NCBI GenBank assembly: GCA_905235745.1
Contig: CAJOMN010000015.1
Coordinates: 1 to 64,000, forward strand
Length of the DNA: 64,000 nucleotides
Direction of reading: 5' to 3'
Source of the DNA: an uncultured Lachnospiraceae bacterium
GTDB lineage: Bacteria > Bacillota > Clostridia > Lachnospirales > Lachnospiraceae
Of this stretch, positions 9,090 through 16,686 are shown in pieces. Positions within the stretch are counted from its first letter, which is position 1; each line of letters starts with the position of its first letter. Below the pieces are notes generated by a model that was given only the letters and a program-made list of their open reading frames with translations, made no database searches and was not told the origin of the DNA. The position numbers and the translations under genes were made by a program.

Positions 9090-9701
9090 TTGTATATGAT
9101 TACGACTATCATACTTGATATGGGAAATGTCCTTATAGATTTCAGATGGAGGGAACTGTTTCATGAGATGGGGCTGTTCGGGGAGAAGTTCGACCGGATG
9201 GCCGCAGCAACAGTCCTCGATCCGGTCTGGAACGAGTTTGACCGCGGATTATGGACGGACGAGATGATGCTTGAGGCATTTATCAAAAACGCGCCCGAGC
9301 TCGAGAGCGACATGAGACGGCTCATGTACGAATGCTTCCCCGGTATACTCAGAAAGTTCGACTATACTGACGAATGGATGGATTCGTTGAAGGCAAGGGG
9401 ATACAGACTGTATATCCTGTCCAATTTCTCCGAAAAGGCATTCAGGGAATGCGCAGACGAGCTCGATTATGTTGCGAAGGCAGACGGCGCGGTGATCTCG
9501 TACAAGGTCAGGATGATAAAGCCGGATCCCGCGATCTACCGTTATATTCTTGATACATACGACATTGATCCGAAGGAAGCGGTCTTTATCGATGATACCG
9601 AGGCCAATATAAGGGCTGCCGAAAGATTCGGGATGGGCACGATACTGTTTACTGACAGGGAATCGGCGGAAAGAGAGCTGGCAAGGCTGGAAAGTGCTTG
9701 A
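9090..9701 (+). CDS. HAD-superfamily phosphatase, YihX-like
   Basis: 203 residues if TTG 9090 is used, where GAAGGG at 9075-9080 is well placed; ATG 9096 would give 201. Motif I is ILDMGNVLIDF, the DxGNV form typical of the YihX/epoxide-hydrolase-like HAD branch. Motif II is YILSNFS, the motif III lysine is in VRMIKPDPAIY, and motif IV is FIDDTEANI. The first aspartate (residue 10) would be the nucleophile. Helical cap residues lie between motifs I and II. Family members dephosphorylate small sugar phosphates such as glucose 1-phosphate; the substrate here is not evident. Its stop overlaps the start region of the VanZ-like gene. Confidence 0.85.
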   Translation: MYMITTIILDMGNVLIDFRWRELFHEMGLFGEKFDRMAAATVLDPVWNEFDRGLWTDEMMLEAFIKNAPELESDMRRLMYECFPGILRKFDYTDEWMDSLKARGYRLYILSNFSEKAFRECADELDYVAKADGAVISYKVRMIKPDPAIYRYILDTYDIDPKEAVFIDDTEANIRAAERFGMGTILFTDRESAERELARLESA

Positions 9702-9703
9702 GT

Positions 9704-10252
9704 ATGATTATGAATATCATGGATGTCTACAGACGGTTTGCCCGCAGGCATCCGCTCAGATTTATTGCGATATGTATAATCCTTATCCTCGTATGGATAT
9801 TTGTGATAATGAGATTTTCGGGAGAGAATGCGGATATATCCGGCAACCGTTCCGCCCGGGCGCTTGTGGGGATCGTCAATGTGGTCGCTCCGAATGCAAA
9901 TGTCACGCTTGATAATTATGAGGATATTCCTGCACTTCATAACAGCGAGAAAGTGGTTCGCAAGCTTGCGCATATGTTCGAGTACGGCGTGCTGTCGGCT
10001 CTTGTCTGGTCACTTCTGTTCGGATTCAGGGATCTTCCGAGAAAATACGCTTATATCATTCCTGTTATCATTGCTTTTGGTCTCGGGGCGGCAGATGAGC
10101 ATAACCAGACAGGCATTGAAGGCCGGTACGGCTCATGGTTCGATGTGCTTGTCGATACGGCGGCAGCCGTCATTGTTGTTGCTCTTGCCCGGCGTCTGAC
10201 GCAGCACTACCGTCTGAGGAAGAGCCGGAGGAATGATAATCCCTGCGCTTAG
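9704..10252 (+). CDS. VanZ-like membrane protein
   Basis: 182 residues from ATG 9704, preceded by GGAAAG with good spacing. An N-terminal membrane helix (FIAICIILILVWIFVIMRF) is followed by the VanZ core. That core has KLAHMFEYGVLSALVW, a membrane helix near YAYIIPVIIAFGLGAADE, and HNQTGIEGRYGSWFDVLVD leading into the last helix. The conserved acidic/His pair in DEHNQ and the GRxGSxxDVxxD element are the family hallmark. VanZ proteins are linked to teicoplanin resistance and, more generally, to envelope lipid homeostasis. The gene overlaps the HAD gene at its 5' end, and its 3' end overlaps the convergent small membrane protein gene by 83 bases. Confidence 0.85.
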   Translation: MIMNIMDVYRRFARRHPLRFIAICIILILVWIFVIMRFSGENADISGNRSARALVGIVNVVAPNANVTLDNYEDIPALHNSEKVVRKLAHMFEYGVLSALVWSLLFGFRDLPRKYAYIIPVIIAFGLGAADEHNQTGIEGRYGSWFDVLVDTAAAVIVVALARRLTQHYRLRKSRRNDNPCA

Positions 10253-10448
10253 AGCGCTTCATGGCGTATCTGTGCAGACATATGTACAGGTATGCTGCAA
10301 CAGGCACGAAGATAGTACATGCAATGCATCCTCTGAACATATACATTGTAGCGGAATTGTCCAGGATTGCCATTATAAATGTTGTAACATACATACCGGC
10401 AAGAATGACGACACATATGACTGCAATGATCTGTTTGAGCTTTTTCAT
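10170..10448 (-). CDS. Small two-helix membrane protein
   Basis: 92 residues from ATG 10448 (MKKLKQIIAVICVVILAGMY). The frame is open further upstream, but those codons look random and cross the TATAAT-like sequence at 10491-10496 (minus strand). Two hydrophobic segments are visible, about residues 6-27 and 38-58, and then a basic stretch (RYAMKRSKRRDY) and a Ser/Asp-rich tail. Short proteins of this appearance are common in Lachnospiraceae, but I know no function. The last 83 bases lie antisense to the VanZ-like gene, so the real tail length is uncertain. Confidence 0.55.
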   Translation of the reverse strand: MKKLKQIIAVICVVILAGMYVTTFIMAILDNSATMYMFRGCIACTIFVPVAAYLYICLHRYAMKRSKRRDYHSSGSSSDGSAASDAGQEQQQ

Positions 10449-10519
10449 ATCGTTATGCAACAAATATTGATTTATGTCTGTTTTGGAATTATTATAACAT
10501 AATATAGGAGACATGATCA

Positions 10520-12118
10520 TTGATCTTTTTTGAACTGTACAGACAACTCGACATACGCGTTTTCCAGACTGTTTCTGCCATTGACCAGACATACGGATCA
10601 TGCGCAAAGTACGTATTTGACGGCGATTCACTTATCCTGCTCGGAATAGACCATTCCATAAGATTAGACATATTGACCAAGGAAGTCAAACGCGACAACC
10701 CCATTAAGAACTGGGATATGGAGAATGAGACGGTGATGTGGTTTGCACAGGATTCCGCGGAAGCCGCTCTTGTCCGACTGATCAACGATGCATACAGGAA
10801 ATGGATGCAGCTTGATTCGAATATCTCCGATGAGTATTTCGAGGCGGAGCTTGAGGATGTCAACCGGATACTGGCAGGCTATGCTCTCAGGATATTTGCC
10901 GACGATACGGGTATGTCCGTTTTCAGGGACGATACGGAATATGCCTCCGCCGATGAGTATACATTCGAGCAGGCGGTAGAGCTGATCATGGATATGGACG
11001 AGAACCGGATGGATGAGGCCGGGATCAGTCAGCTTATAAGCGAAGCGCTTTACTATAGGAAGATGGACCGGTACGAGGATGCTGCCGTAAGGCTTGAGAA
11101 GGTGGTAAGATATGCCGATCACACGCTTCCCGTCTATTCGCAGACCGTATTTACCCTTGCCGAGACATATTATTTCCTGGGCAATTATGAACGCGCAGTA
11201 ATGCTGTACTATCGGGTGAATCTTCAGTTTGTCGCGGACGAGAATGATTTCTATCTTCATCTCGGGCATGCTCTTATAGACGCCCGGATGAAGAAATACG
11301 ACAGGCATCTGCGCATTTACTATCACAGCCTTATCGACAGCGAATATGCCGACACCCACAGACAGGCGGTTGCGGCGGCAAAGGCGAGTGTCGCCGAAGT
11401 ATATGCGGAATACGAGGCGACCTGTGCGGATATGGGAAGAAAGAAATACGCCGAGTTTCGCAACAGCCTTCCTGCGGAGGCGGATGACATAGATGAGATC
11501 CTGGAAGAATACGAGAATCCGGAAGAGCGCACTGACCGGATGCATAGGCAGTATGAAGGATTCCGGCTTCGCGAGCCCAGGACGGGAGCGGAGCAGACAT
11601 CCCTGTCCGTCAACGAGCGACTGTCAAATGCGCTGGAGGACTATCTCGGAGGAGAATACCAGCAGGCGTTTGAGCAGTATTTCAGGCTGGCATCCCAGAC
11701 CGATCCCAATTCCGATTTCTATACATGGATACATCTGCAGCTCGGCAAGCTGTACTGCTTCTTTGACGAACCGTACAAGGCGTGTGATGTATTGAAAAAA
11801 TGCAATCCGACGAGATTCGGCGTTGTATACAGGCAGGAAGACTATCTGCTGCTGTATTCGCACGCGCACGTTGTCGCGGAGGATTTTGAAAGCGACGACA
11901 GGTTCAGGAAGCTTGTCAGGGGAAAAATGGATCCGTACTATGCCCGGTATGACAGGCAGTACAATCTACTGCAAAATGACAGGAAGCTGATGCGATCCTT
12001 CAGGACATATGAGAAGGACTGCATTGATGATTCCCGGTATGAACTGAGGAACGTCCTTCGGGAAGCAAAGCCCAAAAACGGCAGACTGTTCGGAAGAAGA
12101 CGCAGGAATCCTTCATAA
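10520..12118 (+). CDS. TPR-repeat protein of unknown function
   Basis: 532 residues. The start is TTG 10520, 9 bases after AGGAG at 10506-10510. The nearer ATG at 10513 is in another frame and stops after six codons. The N-terminal 150 residues form an unrecognised domain. TPR-like helix pairs follow, for example YYRKMDRYEDAAVRLEKV, VFTLAETYYFLGNYERAVML and YLGGEYQQAFEQYFRL, with a charged linker between two repeat blocks. The C-terminus is strongly basic (GRLFGRRRRNPS), which may contact RNA or phospholipid. No signal peptide is seen. Codon use resembles the neighbouring genes. Functional partners are not evident. Confidence 0.65.
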   Translation: MIFFELYRQLDIRVFQTVSAIDQTYGSCAKYVFDGDSLILLGIDHSIRLDILTKEVKRDNPIKNWDMENETVMWFAQDSAEAALVRLINDAYRKWMQLDSNISDEYFEAELEDVNRILAGYALRIFADDTGMSVFRDDTEYASADEYTFEQAVELIMDMDENRMDEAGISQLISEALYYRKMDRYEDAAVRLEKVVRYADHTLPVYSQTVFTLAETYYFLGNYERAVMLYYRVNLQFVADENDFYLHLGHALIDARMKKYDRHLRIYYHSLIDSEYADTHRQAVAAAKASVAEVYAEYEATCADMGRKKYAEFRNSLPAEADDIDEILEEYENPEERTDRMHRQYEGFRLREPRTGAEQTSLSVNERLSNALEDYLGGEYQQAFEQYFRLASQTDPNSDFYTWIHLQLGKLYCFFDEPYKACDVLKKCNPTRFGVVYRQEDYLLLYSHAHVVAEDFESDDRFRKLVRGKMDPYYARYDRQYNLLQNDRKLMRSFRTYEKDCIDDSRYELRNVLREAKPKNGRLFGRRRRNPS

Positions 12119-12172
12119 TCTTTATCCTTGAATTTAATCCTGTTTTTTGATACCATTCATATATGACTCCAA

Positions 12173-12202
12173 TTGAGAAAATTAATCATTTGGTTAATTA
12201 TA
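12173..12202 (+). promoter_or_regulatory. Possible promoter of the chemotaxis receptor gene
   Basis: TTGAGA at 12173-12178 is followed after 17-18 bases by AATTAT/ATTATA (12196-12202), about 30 bases before the ribosome-binding site AAGGAGG at 12219. The surrounding 110-base gap is AT-rich. I see no sigma-28 motility promoter there. Confidence 0.35.
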
Positions 12203-12232
12203 TTTACAAGTATATTCAAGGAGGATTATGAT

Positions 12233-13756
12233 ATGGGTAAACAGAATAATGCAGCGGATGCCGGGAATGATATCGAGCGTCTTGAAAGCCTTGCGGCGAT
12301 GTCGGAGATCGAGCTTGCAAACGGTGTTGCGATCAGGGGGCACGTTATACTTGCAAGTATCATTGCGGTCGCTTATGTGCTTGAACTTGTCAAAGGTACC
12401 AGAACCCTTACTTATACGATTGTGACCGTTGTTTTATGTGTGGTTCCGTTTGCGGTGGGTCTTATATTCTACAACAAAGATCATGCCAGTAAAATGGTCA
12501 AGCATACGGTTATCATCGGATTTTCAGTGACATACTGGTTCCTTCTCTTTACTGCGCAGAATGATCTTGTGTTCACATATGCGATTCCGCTCATGGTTCT
12601 TAATACACTGTATGACGATCTTCGATCCACAAGGATCGTAGGTATCGGTCTTGCAATCATAAATGTTGTAGATGCTGTAATAAGATTTATAACTGATCCC
12701 GGTGTCAACACGGCCACACTGGAGATCCAGGCATTGCTTGTTATTATTATTGCATGGTATTTTGTGTGGACATCTTCTACCTCTGACAAGTTCAGTGCGA
12801 TCAGGACATCGAGGCTCGAACTCAAAGAACATAAGGAAAAAACACTGCTTGACAGGATCCTGCAGGTATCCGGTCATATGAGCGGAAATGTAACCACGGT
12901 TTCCGGTGAAATGGGTAACCTCAAAGATTCCGTTGCCCGGACACTTGATTCGATGAACGAGGTATCCACCGGTTCCAATGAATCGGCTGAGGCAATTCAG
13001 GAGCAGATGGTCAAGACCCAGGAAATCCAGAATTATATCACGGCGGTTTCGGATGCAGTAGGTATCATCGACGAAGATGTAAATGCCGCTTCCGATGCAG
13101 TACGGGAAGGTCAGCAGCATGTATCGGATCTGAATGATCTGACAGGTCAGATCGATACCGCCGGTAAAGAGGTTGCGGATGCACTCAAGGTATTCCAGGA
13201 TACCGCGGCACAGATGAATTCCATAACGGATCTTATTACCAACGTGGCGGATCAGACCAGTCTGTTATCATTAAATGCCAGCATCGAGGCGGCAAGAGCA
13301 GGAGAGGCCGGAAGAGGCTTCGCGGTTGTTGCGACTGAGATATCTAATCTTGCCGGACAGACGACAAGTGCTACGGAAGATATTACGGATCTTATCGGAA
13401 GGATCACTTCGCAGATCGATGTAATGGTATCAACGATCAGGAACCTTCTGGATATGGGCGAAGAAGAGAGCAGGGTTGCGAATGCGACATCGGAAAACTT
13501 CAACCTCATTGCGAATAATATGAATGAGATCTCAACCAATGCCGAGCAGCTGAATTCAACCGTTAACGAACTTGCCACGGCGAACAAAGCGATCGTTGAC
13601 AGTATTCAGACCGTATCGGCGATCACCGAAGAAGTATCCGCGCACGCGAACGAGACATTCACTGTCAGCGAACAGAATCAGGAGATCGTGGAAAGCGTCA
13701 TGAACCTGATAATAGAATTAAATGACGATGCTGTAAGACTACAAGAGGATGCATAA
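12233..13756 (+). CDS. Methyl-accepting chemotaxis protein without a large extracellular domain
   Basis: 507 residues from ATG 12233, which has a perfect AAGGAGG 7 bases upstream; the upstream codons in frame are leader. The N-terminal third is membrane-embedded, with about six hydrophobic helices (for example [36 protein letters not shown] and [15 protein letters not shown]) and very short loops, so signals are probably sensed within or near the membrane. I see no HAMP domain. The cytoplasmic half carries the MCP hairpin tip [20 protein letters not shown], which binds CheW and CheA, flanked by heptad helices bearing potential methylation sites. It lies alone, 27 bases upstream of the SPFH gene. 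Confidence 0.9.
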   Translation: MGKQNNAADAGNDIERLESLAAMSEIELANGVAIRGHVILASIIAVAYVLELVKGTRTLTYTIVTVVLCVVPFAVGLIFYNKDHASKMVKHTVIIGFSVTYWFLLFTAQNDLVFTYAIPLMVLNTLYDDLRSTRIVGIGLAIINVVDAVIRFITDPGVNTATLEIQALLVIIIAWYFVWTSSTSDKFSAIRTSRLELKEHKEKTLLDRILQVSGHMSGNVTTVSGEMGNLKDSVARTLDSMNEVSTGSNESAEAIQEQMVKTQEIQNYITAVSDAVGIIDEDVNAASDAVREGQQHVSDLNDLTGQIDTAGKEVADALKVFQDTAAQMNSITDLITNVADQTSLLSLNASIEAARAGEAGRGFAVVATEISNLAGQTTSATEDITDLIGRITSQIDVMVSTIRNLLDMGEEESRVANATSENFNLIANNMNEISTNAEQLNSTVNELATANKAIVDSIQTVSAITEEVSAHANETFTVSEQNQEIVESVMNLIIELNDDAVRLQEDA

Positions 13757-13783
13757 ATAAATCATTATTAGGAGGATTTCAGA

Positions 13784-15076
13784 ATGGGTTTGATTAAAGC
13801 AATTGCGGGTGCTGCCGGCGGAGCCATGGCAGATCAGTGGAAAGAGTTCTTCTACTGCGAATCGATACCTGCCGATGTGATCGTTACAAAGGGTTCCAAG
13901 CAGATCGACGGGAAGCGTTCTTCCAACACAAAGGGACACGACAACATCATAAGCAACGGTTCGGCTATCGCTGTCGCAGACGGACAGTGCATGCTGATCG
14001 TTGAGCAGGGCAAGGTCGTTGATATATGCGCCGAGCCCGGCGAATATGTGTATGATACGTCTACCGAGCCGAGTATCTTCTACGGCAAGTTATCCGATTC
14101 GATCGTAGAGTCGTTCAAGCAGATCGGAAAGCGTTTCACGTTCGGCGGCGACACGGGCAAGGATCAGAGGGTATACTACGTTAACACGAAGGAGATACCG
14201 GGCAACAAGTACGGAACAGCCAATCCGGTTCCTTTCCGTGTTGTTGACAGGAATATCGGACTTGATGTTGATATTACGATACGCTGTCACGGTGAGTATT
14301 CATACAAGATTGAAGACCCTATCCTTTTCTATACAAACGTTGCAGGTAACATAACCGACACTTATACAAGAGATGAGATAGACAGCCAGCTCAAGAGCGA
14401 ACTTCTTACCGCTCTCCAGCCAGCTTTTGCCAAGATAAGCGATATGGGTATCAGATATTCGTCACTTCCCGGACATACTCAGGAGATGGCGGATGCACTT
14501 AACGATGTATTAAGCGAGAAGTGGAGAAACCTTCGCGGAATATCTATCGTATCATTCGGCGTAAGCTCGGTTACGGCTCCGGAAGATCAGGAGCAGATGA
14601 TCAGAGACCTTCAGAAGGCAGCTGTTATGCGTGATCCGAGCATGGGCGCGGCTACTCTTGTCGGAGCTCAGGCGGATGCGATGAAGGCAGCCGCAAACAA
14701 TACTGCGACAGGTCCCATGATGGCGTTTGCGGGAATGAACATGGCGGCACAGGCCGGCGGAATGAATGCGCAGCAGTTATACCAGATGGCAGGGCAGCAG
14801 CAGGCGGCAGCTCCGGCAGCGGCAGCTCCCGCAGCCGGTTCGGCAGGAGGGTGGACATGTGAATGCGGCACCGTTAATACAGGCAAGTTCTGCAGCAACT
14901 GCGGCAAACCCGAACCTGCACCGGCAGCGCAGTGGACATGTGAATGCGGAACAGTCAATACAGGGAAGTTCTGCAGTAACTGCGGTAAGTCCGCCCCGGC
15001 AGGAGAATGGACATGTGAATGCGGAACGGTCAATACGGGTAAGTTCTGCAGCAACTGCGGCAAGTCGAGACCATGA
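13784..15076 (+). CDS. SPFH-domain (YdjI/virion-core-like) protein with three zinc ribbons
   Basis: 430 residues, preceded by TTAGGAGG. The first 290 residues form an SPFH/prohibitin-like domain (MGLIKAIAGAAGGAMADQW, then the conserved YYVNTKEIPGNKYGT and IRCHGEYSYKI). Bacillus YdjI-type proteins belong to this group and are linked to membrane microdomains and envelope stress. An Ala/Gln/Met-rich linker (about 300-350) precedes three nearly identical zinc ribbons of the form WTCECGTVNTGKFCSNCGK at about 356-375, 384-403 and 409-428. Each has two CxC/CxxC pairs able to bind zinc. No membrane helix is seen. A strong stem-loop follows the stop. Confidence 0.85.
   Translation: MGLIKAIAGAAGGAMADQWKEFFYCESIPADVIVTKGSKQIDGKRSSNTKGHDNIISNGSAIAVADGQCMLIVEQGKVVDICAEPGEYVYDTSTEPSIFYGKLSDSIVESFKQIGKRFTFGGDTGKDQRVYYVNTKEIPGNKYGTANPVPFRVVDRNIGLDVDITIRCHGEYSYKIEDPILFYTNVAGNITDTYTRDEIDSQLKSELLTALQPAFAKISDMGIRYSSLPGHTQEMADALNDVLSEKWRNLRGISIVSFGVSSVTAPEDQEQMIRDLQKAAVMRDPSMGAATLVGAQADAMKAAANNTATGPMMAFAGMNMAAQAGGMNAQQLYQMAGQQQAAAPAAAAPAAGSAGGWTCECGTVNTGKFCSNCGKPEPAPAAQWTCECGTVNTGKFCSNCGKSAPAGEWTCECGTVNTGKFCSNCGKSRP
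14853..15072 (+). repeat. Three tandem copies of a zinc-ribbon coding unit
   Basis: Units of about 60 bases (TGGACATGTGAATGCGG... to ...AACTGCGG) are repeated three times with short, differing linkers of 15-27 bases. Copies two and three are especially close at the nucleotide level, which suggests recent duplication within the gene. Confidence 0.85.
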
Positions 15077-15110
15077 ATCAACTAATGGATTATTGTATAT
15101 GAATTTTGTT

Positions 15111-15139
15111 ACAAGTGCCCCGCACGACGGGGCACTTGT
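15111..15139 (+). terminator. Stem-loop after the SPFH gene, probable terminator
   Basis: A perfect 12-base-pair stem, ACAAGTGCCCCG (15111-15122) with CGGGGCACTTGT (15128-15139), has a 5-base loop. It lies 34 bases after the stop. There is no long T run, so termination strength is uncertain. Confidence 0.6.
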
Positions 15140-15165
15140 TATGCGAAGACCACGGATGCAGAGAC

Positions 15166-15193
15166 TTGATTTTCGCGGTCGGTAATCTATAAT
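15166..15193 (+). promoter_or_regulatory. Promoter for the OFA transporter transcript
   Basis: TTGATT (15166-15171), a 16-base spacer and TATAAT (15188-15193). Transcription would begin near 15200, about 30 bases before the structured repeat at 15232, placing that repeat in the 5' untranslated region. Confidence 0.6.
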
Positions 15194-15231
15194 AATAAAG
15201 CATATGTTTTATGCGGTATGATGTTAAGGTA

Positions 15232-15356
15232 GGTGGTGTAAAGTTTTCTATGAAAACTTTGCAGCACGCAGGCCACGCCCCGTTTATCCTGCACGAAGTG
15301 CTGGATGCCACCCCGGCGAGGGGCGAAGCGAGCTTTTAATGGCGTGGCTCTCAAGA
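15232..15356 (+). repeat. Structured dispersed repeat, copy 1 (long form, 125 bases)
   Basis: Shares almost every base with 35366-35450 except for about 40 extra bases in the middle. Elements in order: GGTGGTGT; a perfect 9-base-pair hairpin AAAGTTTTC/GAAAACTTT (15240-15260) with loop TAT; GCCACGCC (15272-15279), which pairs with GGCGTGGC (15341-15348) to enclose the rest. The copy-specific insert holds two more hairpins, around 15286-15306 (ATCCTGCAC...GTGCTGGAT) and 15311-15323 (CCCC...GGGG). The repeat ends with CTCTCAAGA, about 10 bases before the transporter's ribosome-binding site. Confidence 0.85.
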
Positions 15357-15373
15357 AGAAGAGAGGTATGGTA

Positions 15374-16669
15374 ATGGATAACAAATGGGTGCGCGGGGCG
15401 ATCCCCGCATTGCTTCTGCATTGCAGTATAGGTACTGTTTATTGCTGGTCGACCTTTTCGAAGGAGATTGCGGATTATATCGGAGCGAGCAAATCCGCAA
15501 CCGAGTGGGCCTTTTCGCTTGCGATCTTCTTCCTCGGGATGTCGGCGGCATTTCTCGGTGATGTTGTTGAAAAGGATATTCACAGATCGTCTCTTATTGC
15601 GACCATTTGCTTTACGGCAGGTATGATCGGAACCGGATTCGGTATCATGATAAAGTCCCTGCCGGTCATTCTGATAAGCTACGGATGCATAATGGGTATC
15701 GGACTCGGTACGGGCTATCTGTCTCCGGTCAAGACCCTTATGCTTTGGTTTGAGGACAAGAAGGGTCTTGCAACGGGTCTTGCGGTTGCGGGATTCGGGC
15801 TTGCCAAGGCTATCGCGAGTCCTATCATGCAGGCGATCCTCAACAGGTTTGACAATAATCCGGCGCCGATGTTTTTCATTATGGGCGGTGTTTATTTTGT
15901 GATGATGTTTGTGGGACACCTTCTTCTGCGCAAGCCGTCCACATGGGTCGAGGCTCATTCGGAAGGCGGCATCAAAGAGTTCTTTGCGACTCTTGCGAGC
16001 AACTTCAAGACTTCATTCGGCAACAAGACCTTCATAGGCATATGGCTGATGTTCTATATCAACATAGCGTGCGGTCTTGCGCTCATTTCACAGGAGAAGA
16101 TGATCTTCAAGTCGATAGGACTGTCGGTCGGCGTATGCGCCACCCTCGCCACGGTAACATCGATCGCAAATGCGGCAGGTCGTCTCGGATTTTCCGCATG
16201 GGCTGACACGTTAAAGGACAGGAATACGATCTACAAGCTGATCTTCATACTGTCGATCGCGTTTACCGGGCTTGTCGTTATCACACAGGGAATCGTGAAG
16301 GGCGCACAGGTTCCGGCTCTTGCGGTATTGTGCGTTGCACTCCTGATAATGGTAAATGCCGGATACGGCGGAGGATTTTCAAATGTTCCGACACTCCTGT
16401 CCGACCACTTCGGAATGGGCAAGATATCATCGGTTCACGGCATGTGCCTGTCGGCGTGGGCAATAGCGGGTCTTACGGGCAACCAGATGGCGACCGCTAT
16501 AGTCAACCGTGTAGGAGAGTTTAAAGAGATCACTCTTTCAAACGGAGATGTTGACATGGTCAATCCTGTCGGATATCAGGCGGTGCTGTATGTGACGGGG
16601 GCACTGTATATCATAGCTCTTATCATAAGCTGCGTCATGATACCGAAGACCAATAACAAGGATAAATAA
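15374..16669 (+). CDS. OFA-type major facilitator transporter
   Basis: 431 residues from ATG 15374 (MDNKWVRGAIPALLLHCSIG), with AGAGAGG 8 bases upstream. Twelve hydrophobic helices can be traced. GTVYCWSTFSKEIADYIGAS after helix 1 and GTGYLSPVKTLMLWF are typical of the OFA (oxalate/formate antiporter-like) family of monocarboxylate transporters. The charged loop between the two six-helix halves (about 205-225) is present. Substrate is unknown; relatives handle oxalate, formate, lactate or other small acids. The start overlaps the stop of a 12-codon frame that begins inside the structured repeat (TAATG arrangement). carB follows 17 bases after the stop, so the two may be cotranscribed. Confidence 0.85.
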   Translation: MDNKWVRGAIPALLLHCSIGTVYCWSTFSKEIADYIGASKSATEWAFSLAIFFLGMSAAFLGDVVEKDIHRSSLIATICFTAGMIGTGFGIMIKSLPVILISYGCIMGIGLGTGYLSPVKTLMLWFEDKKGLATGLAVAGFGLAKAIASPIMQAILNRFDNNPAPMFFIMGGVYFVMMFVGHLLLRKPSTWVEAHSEGGIKEFFATLASNFKTSFGNKTFIGIWLMFYINIACGLALISQEKMIFKSIGLSVGVCATLATVTSIANAAGRLGFSAWADTLKDRNTIYKLIFILSIAFTGLVVITQGIVKGAQVPALAVLCVALLIMVNAGYGGGFSNVPTLLSDHFGMGKISSVHGMCLSAWAIAGLTGNQMATAIVNRVGEFKEITLSNGDVDMVNPVGYQAVLYVTGALYIIALIISCVMIPKTNNKDK

Positions 16670-16686
16670 TCAGCGGTGTATTTGAT

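Noticed and set aside
15305-15373. N-terminal extension of the OFA transporter into the repeat
   Set aside because: The extra residues are a translation of the structured repeat, and ATG 15374 has its own ribosome-binding site.
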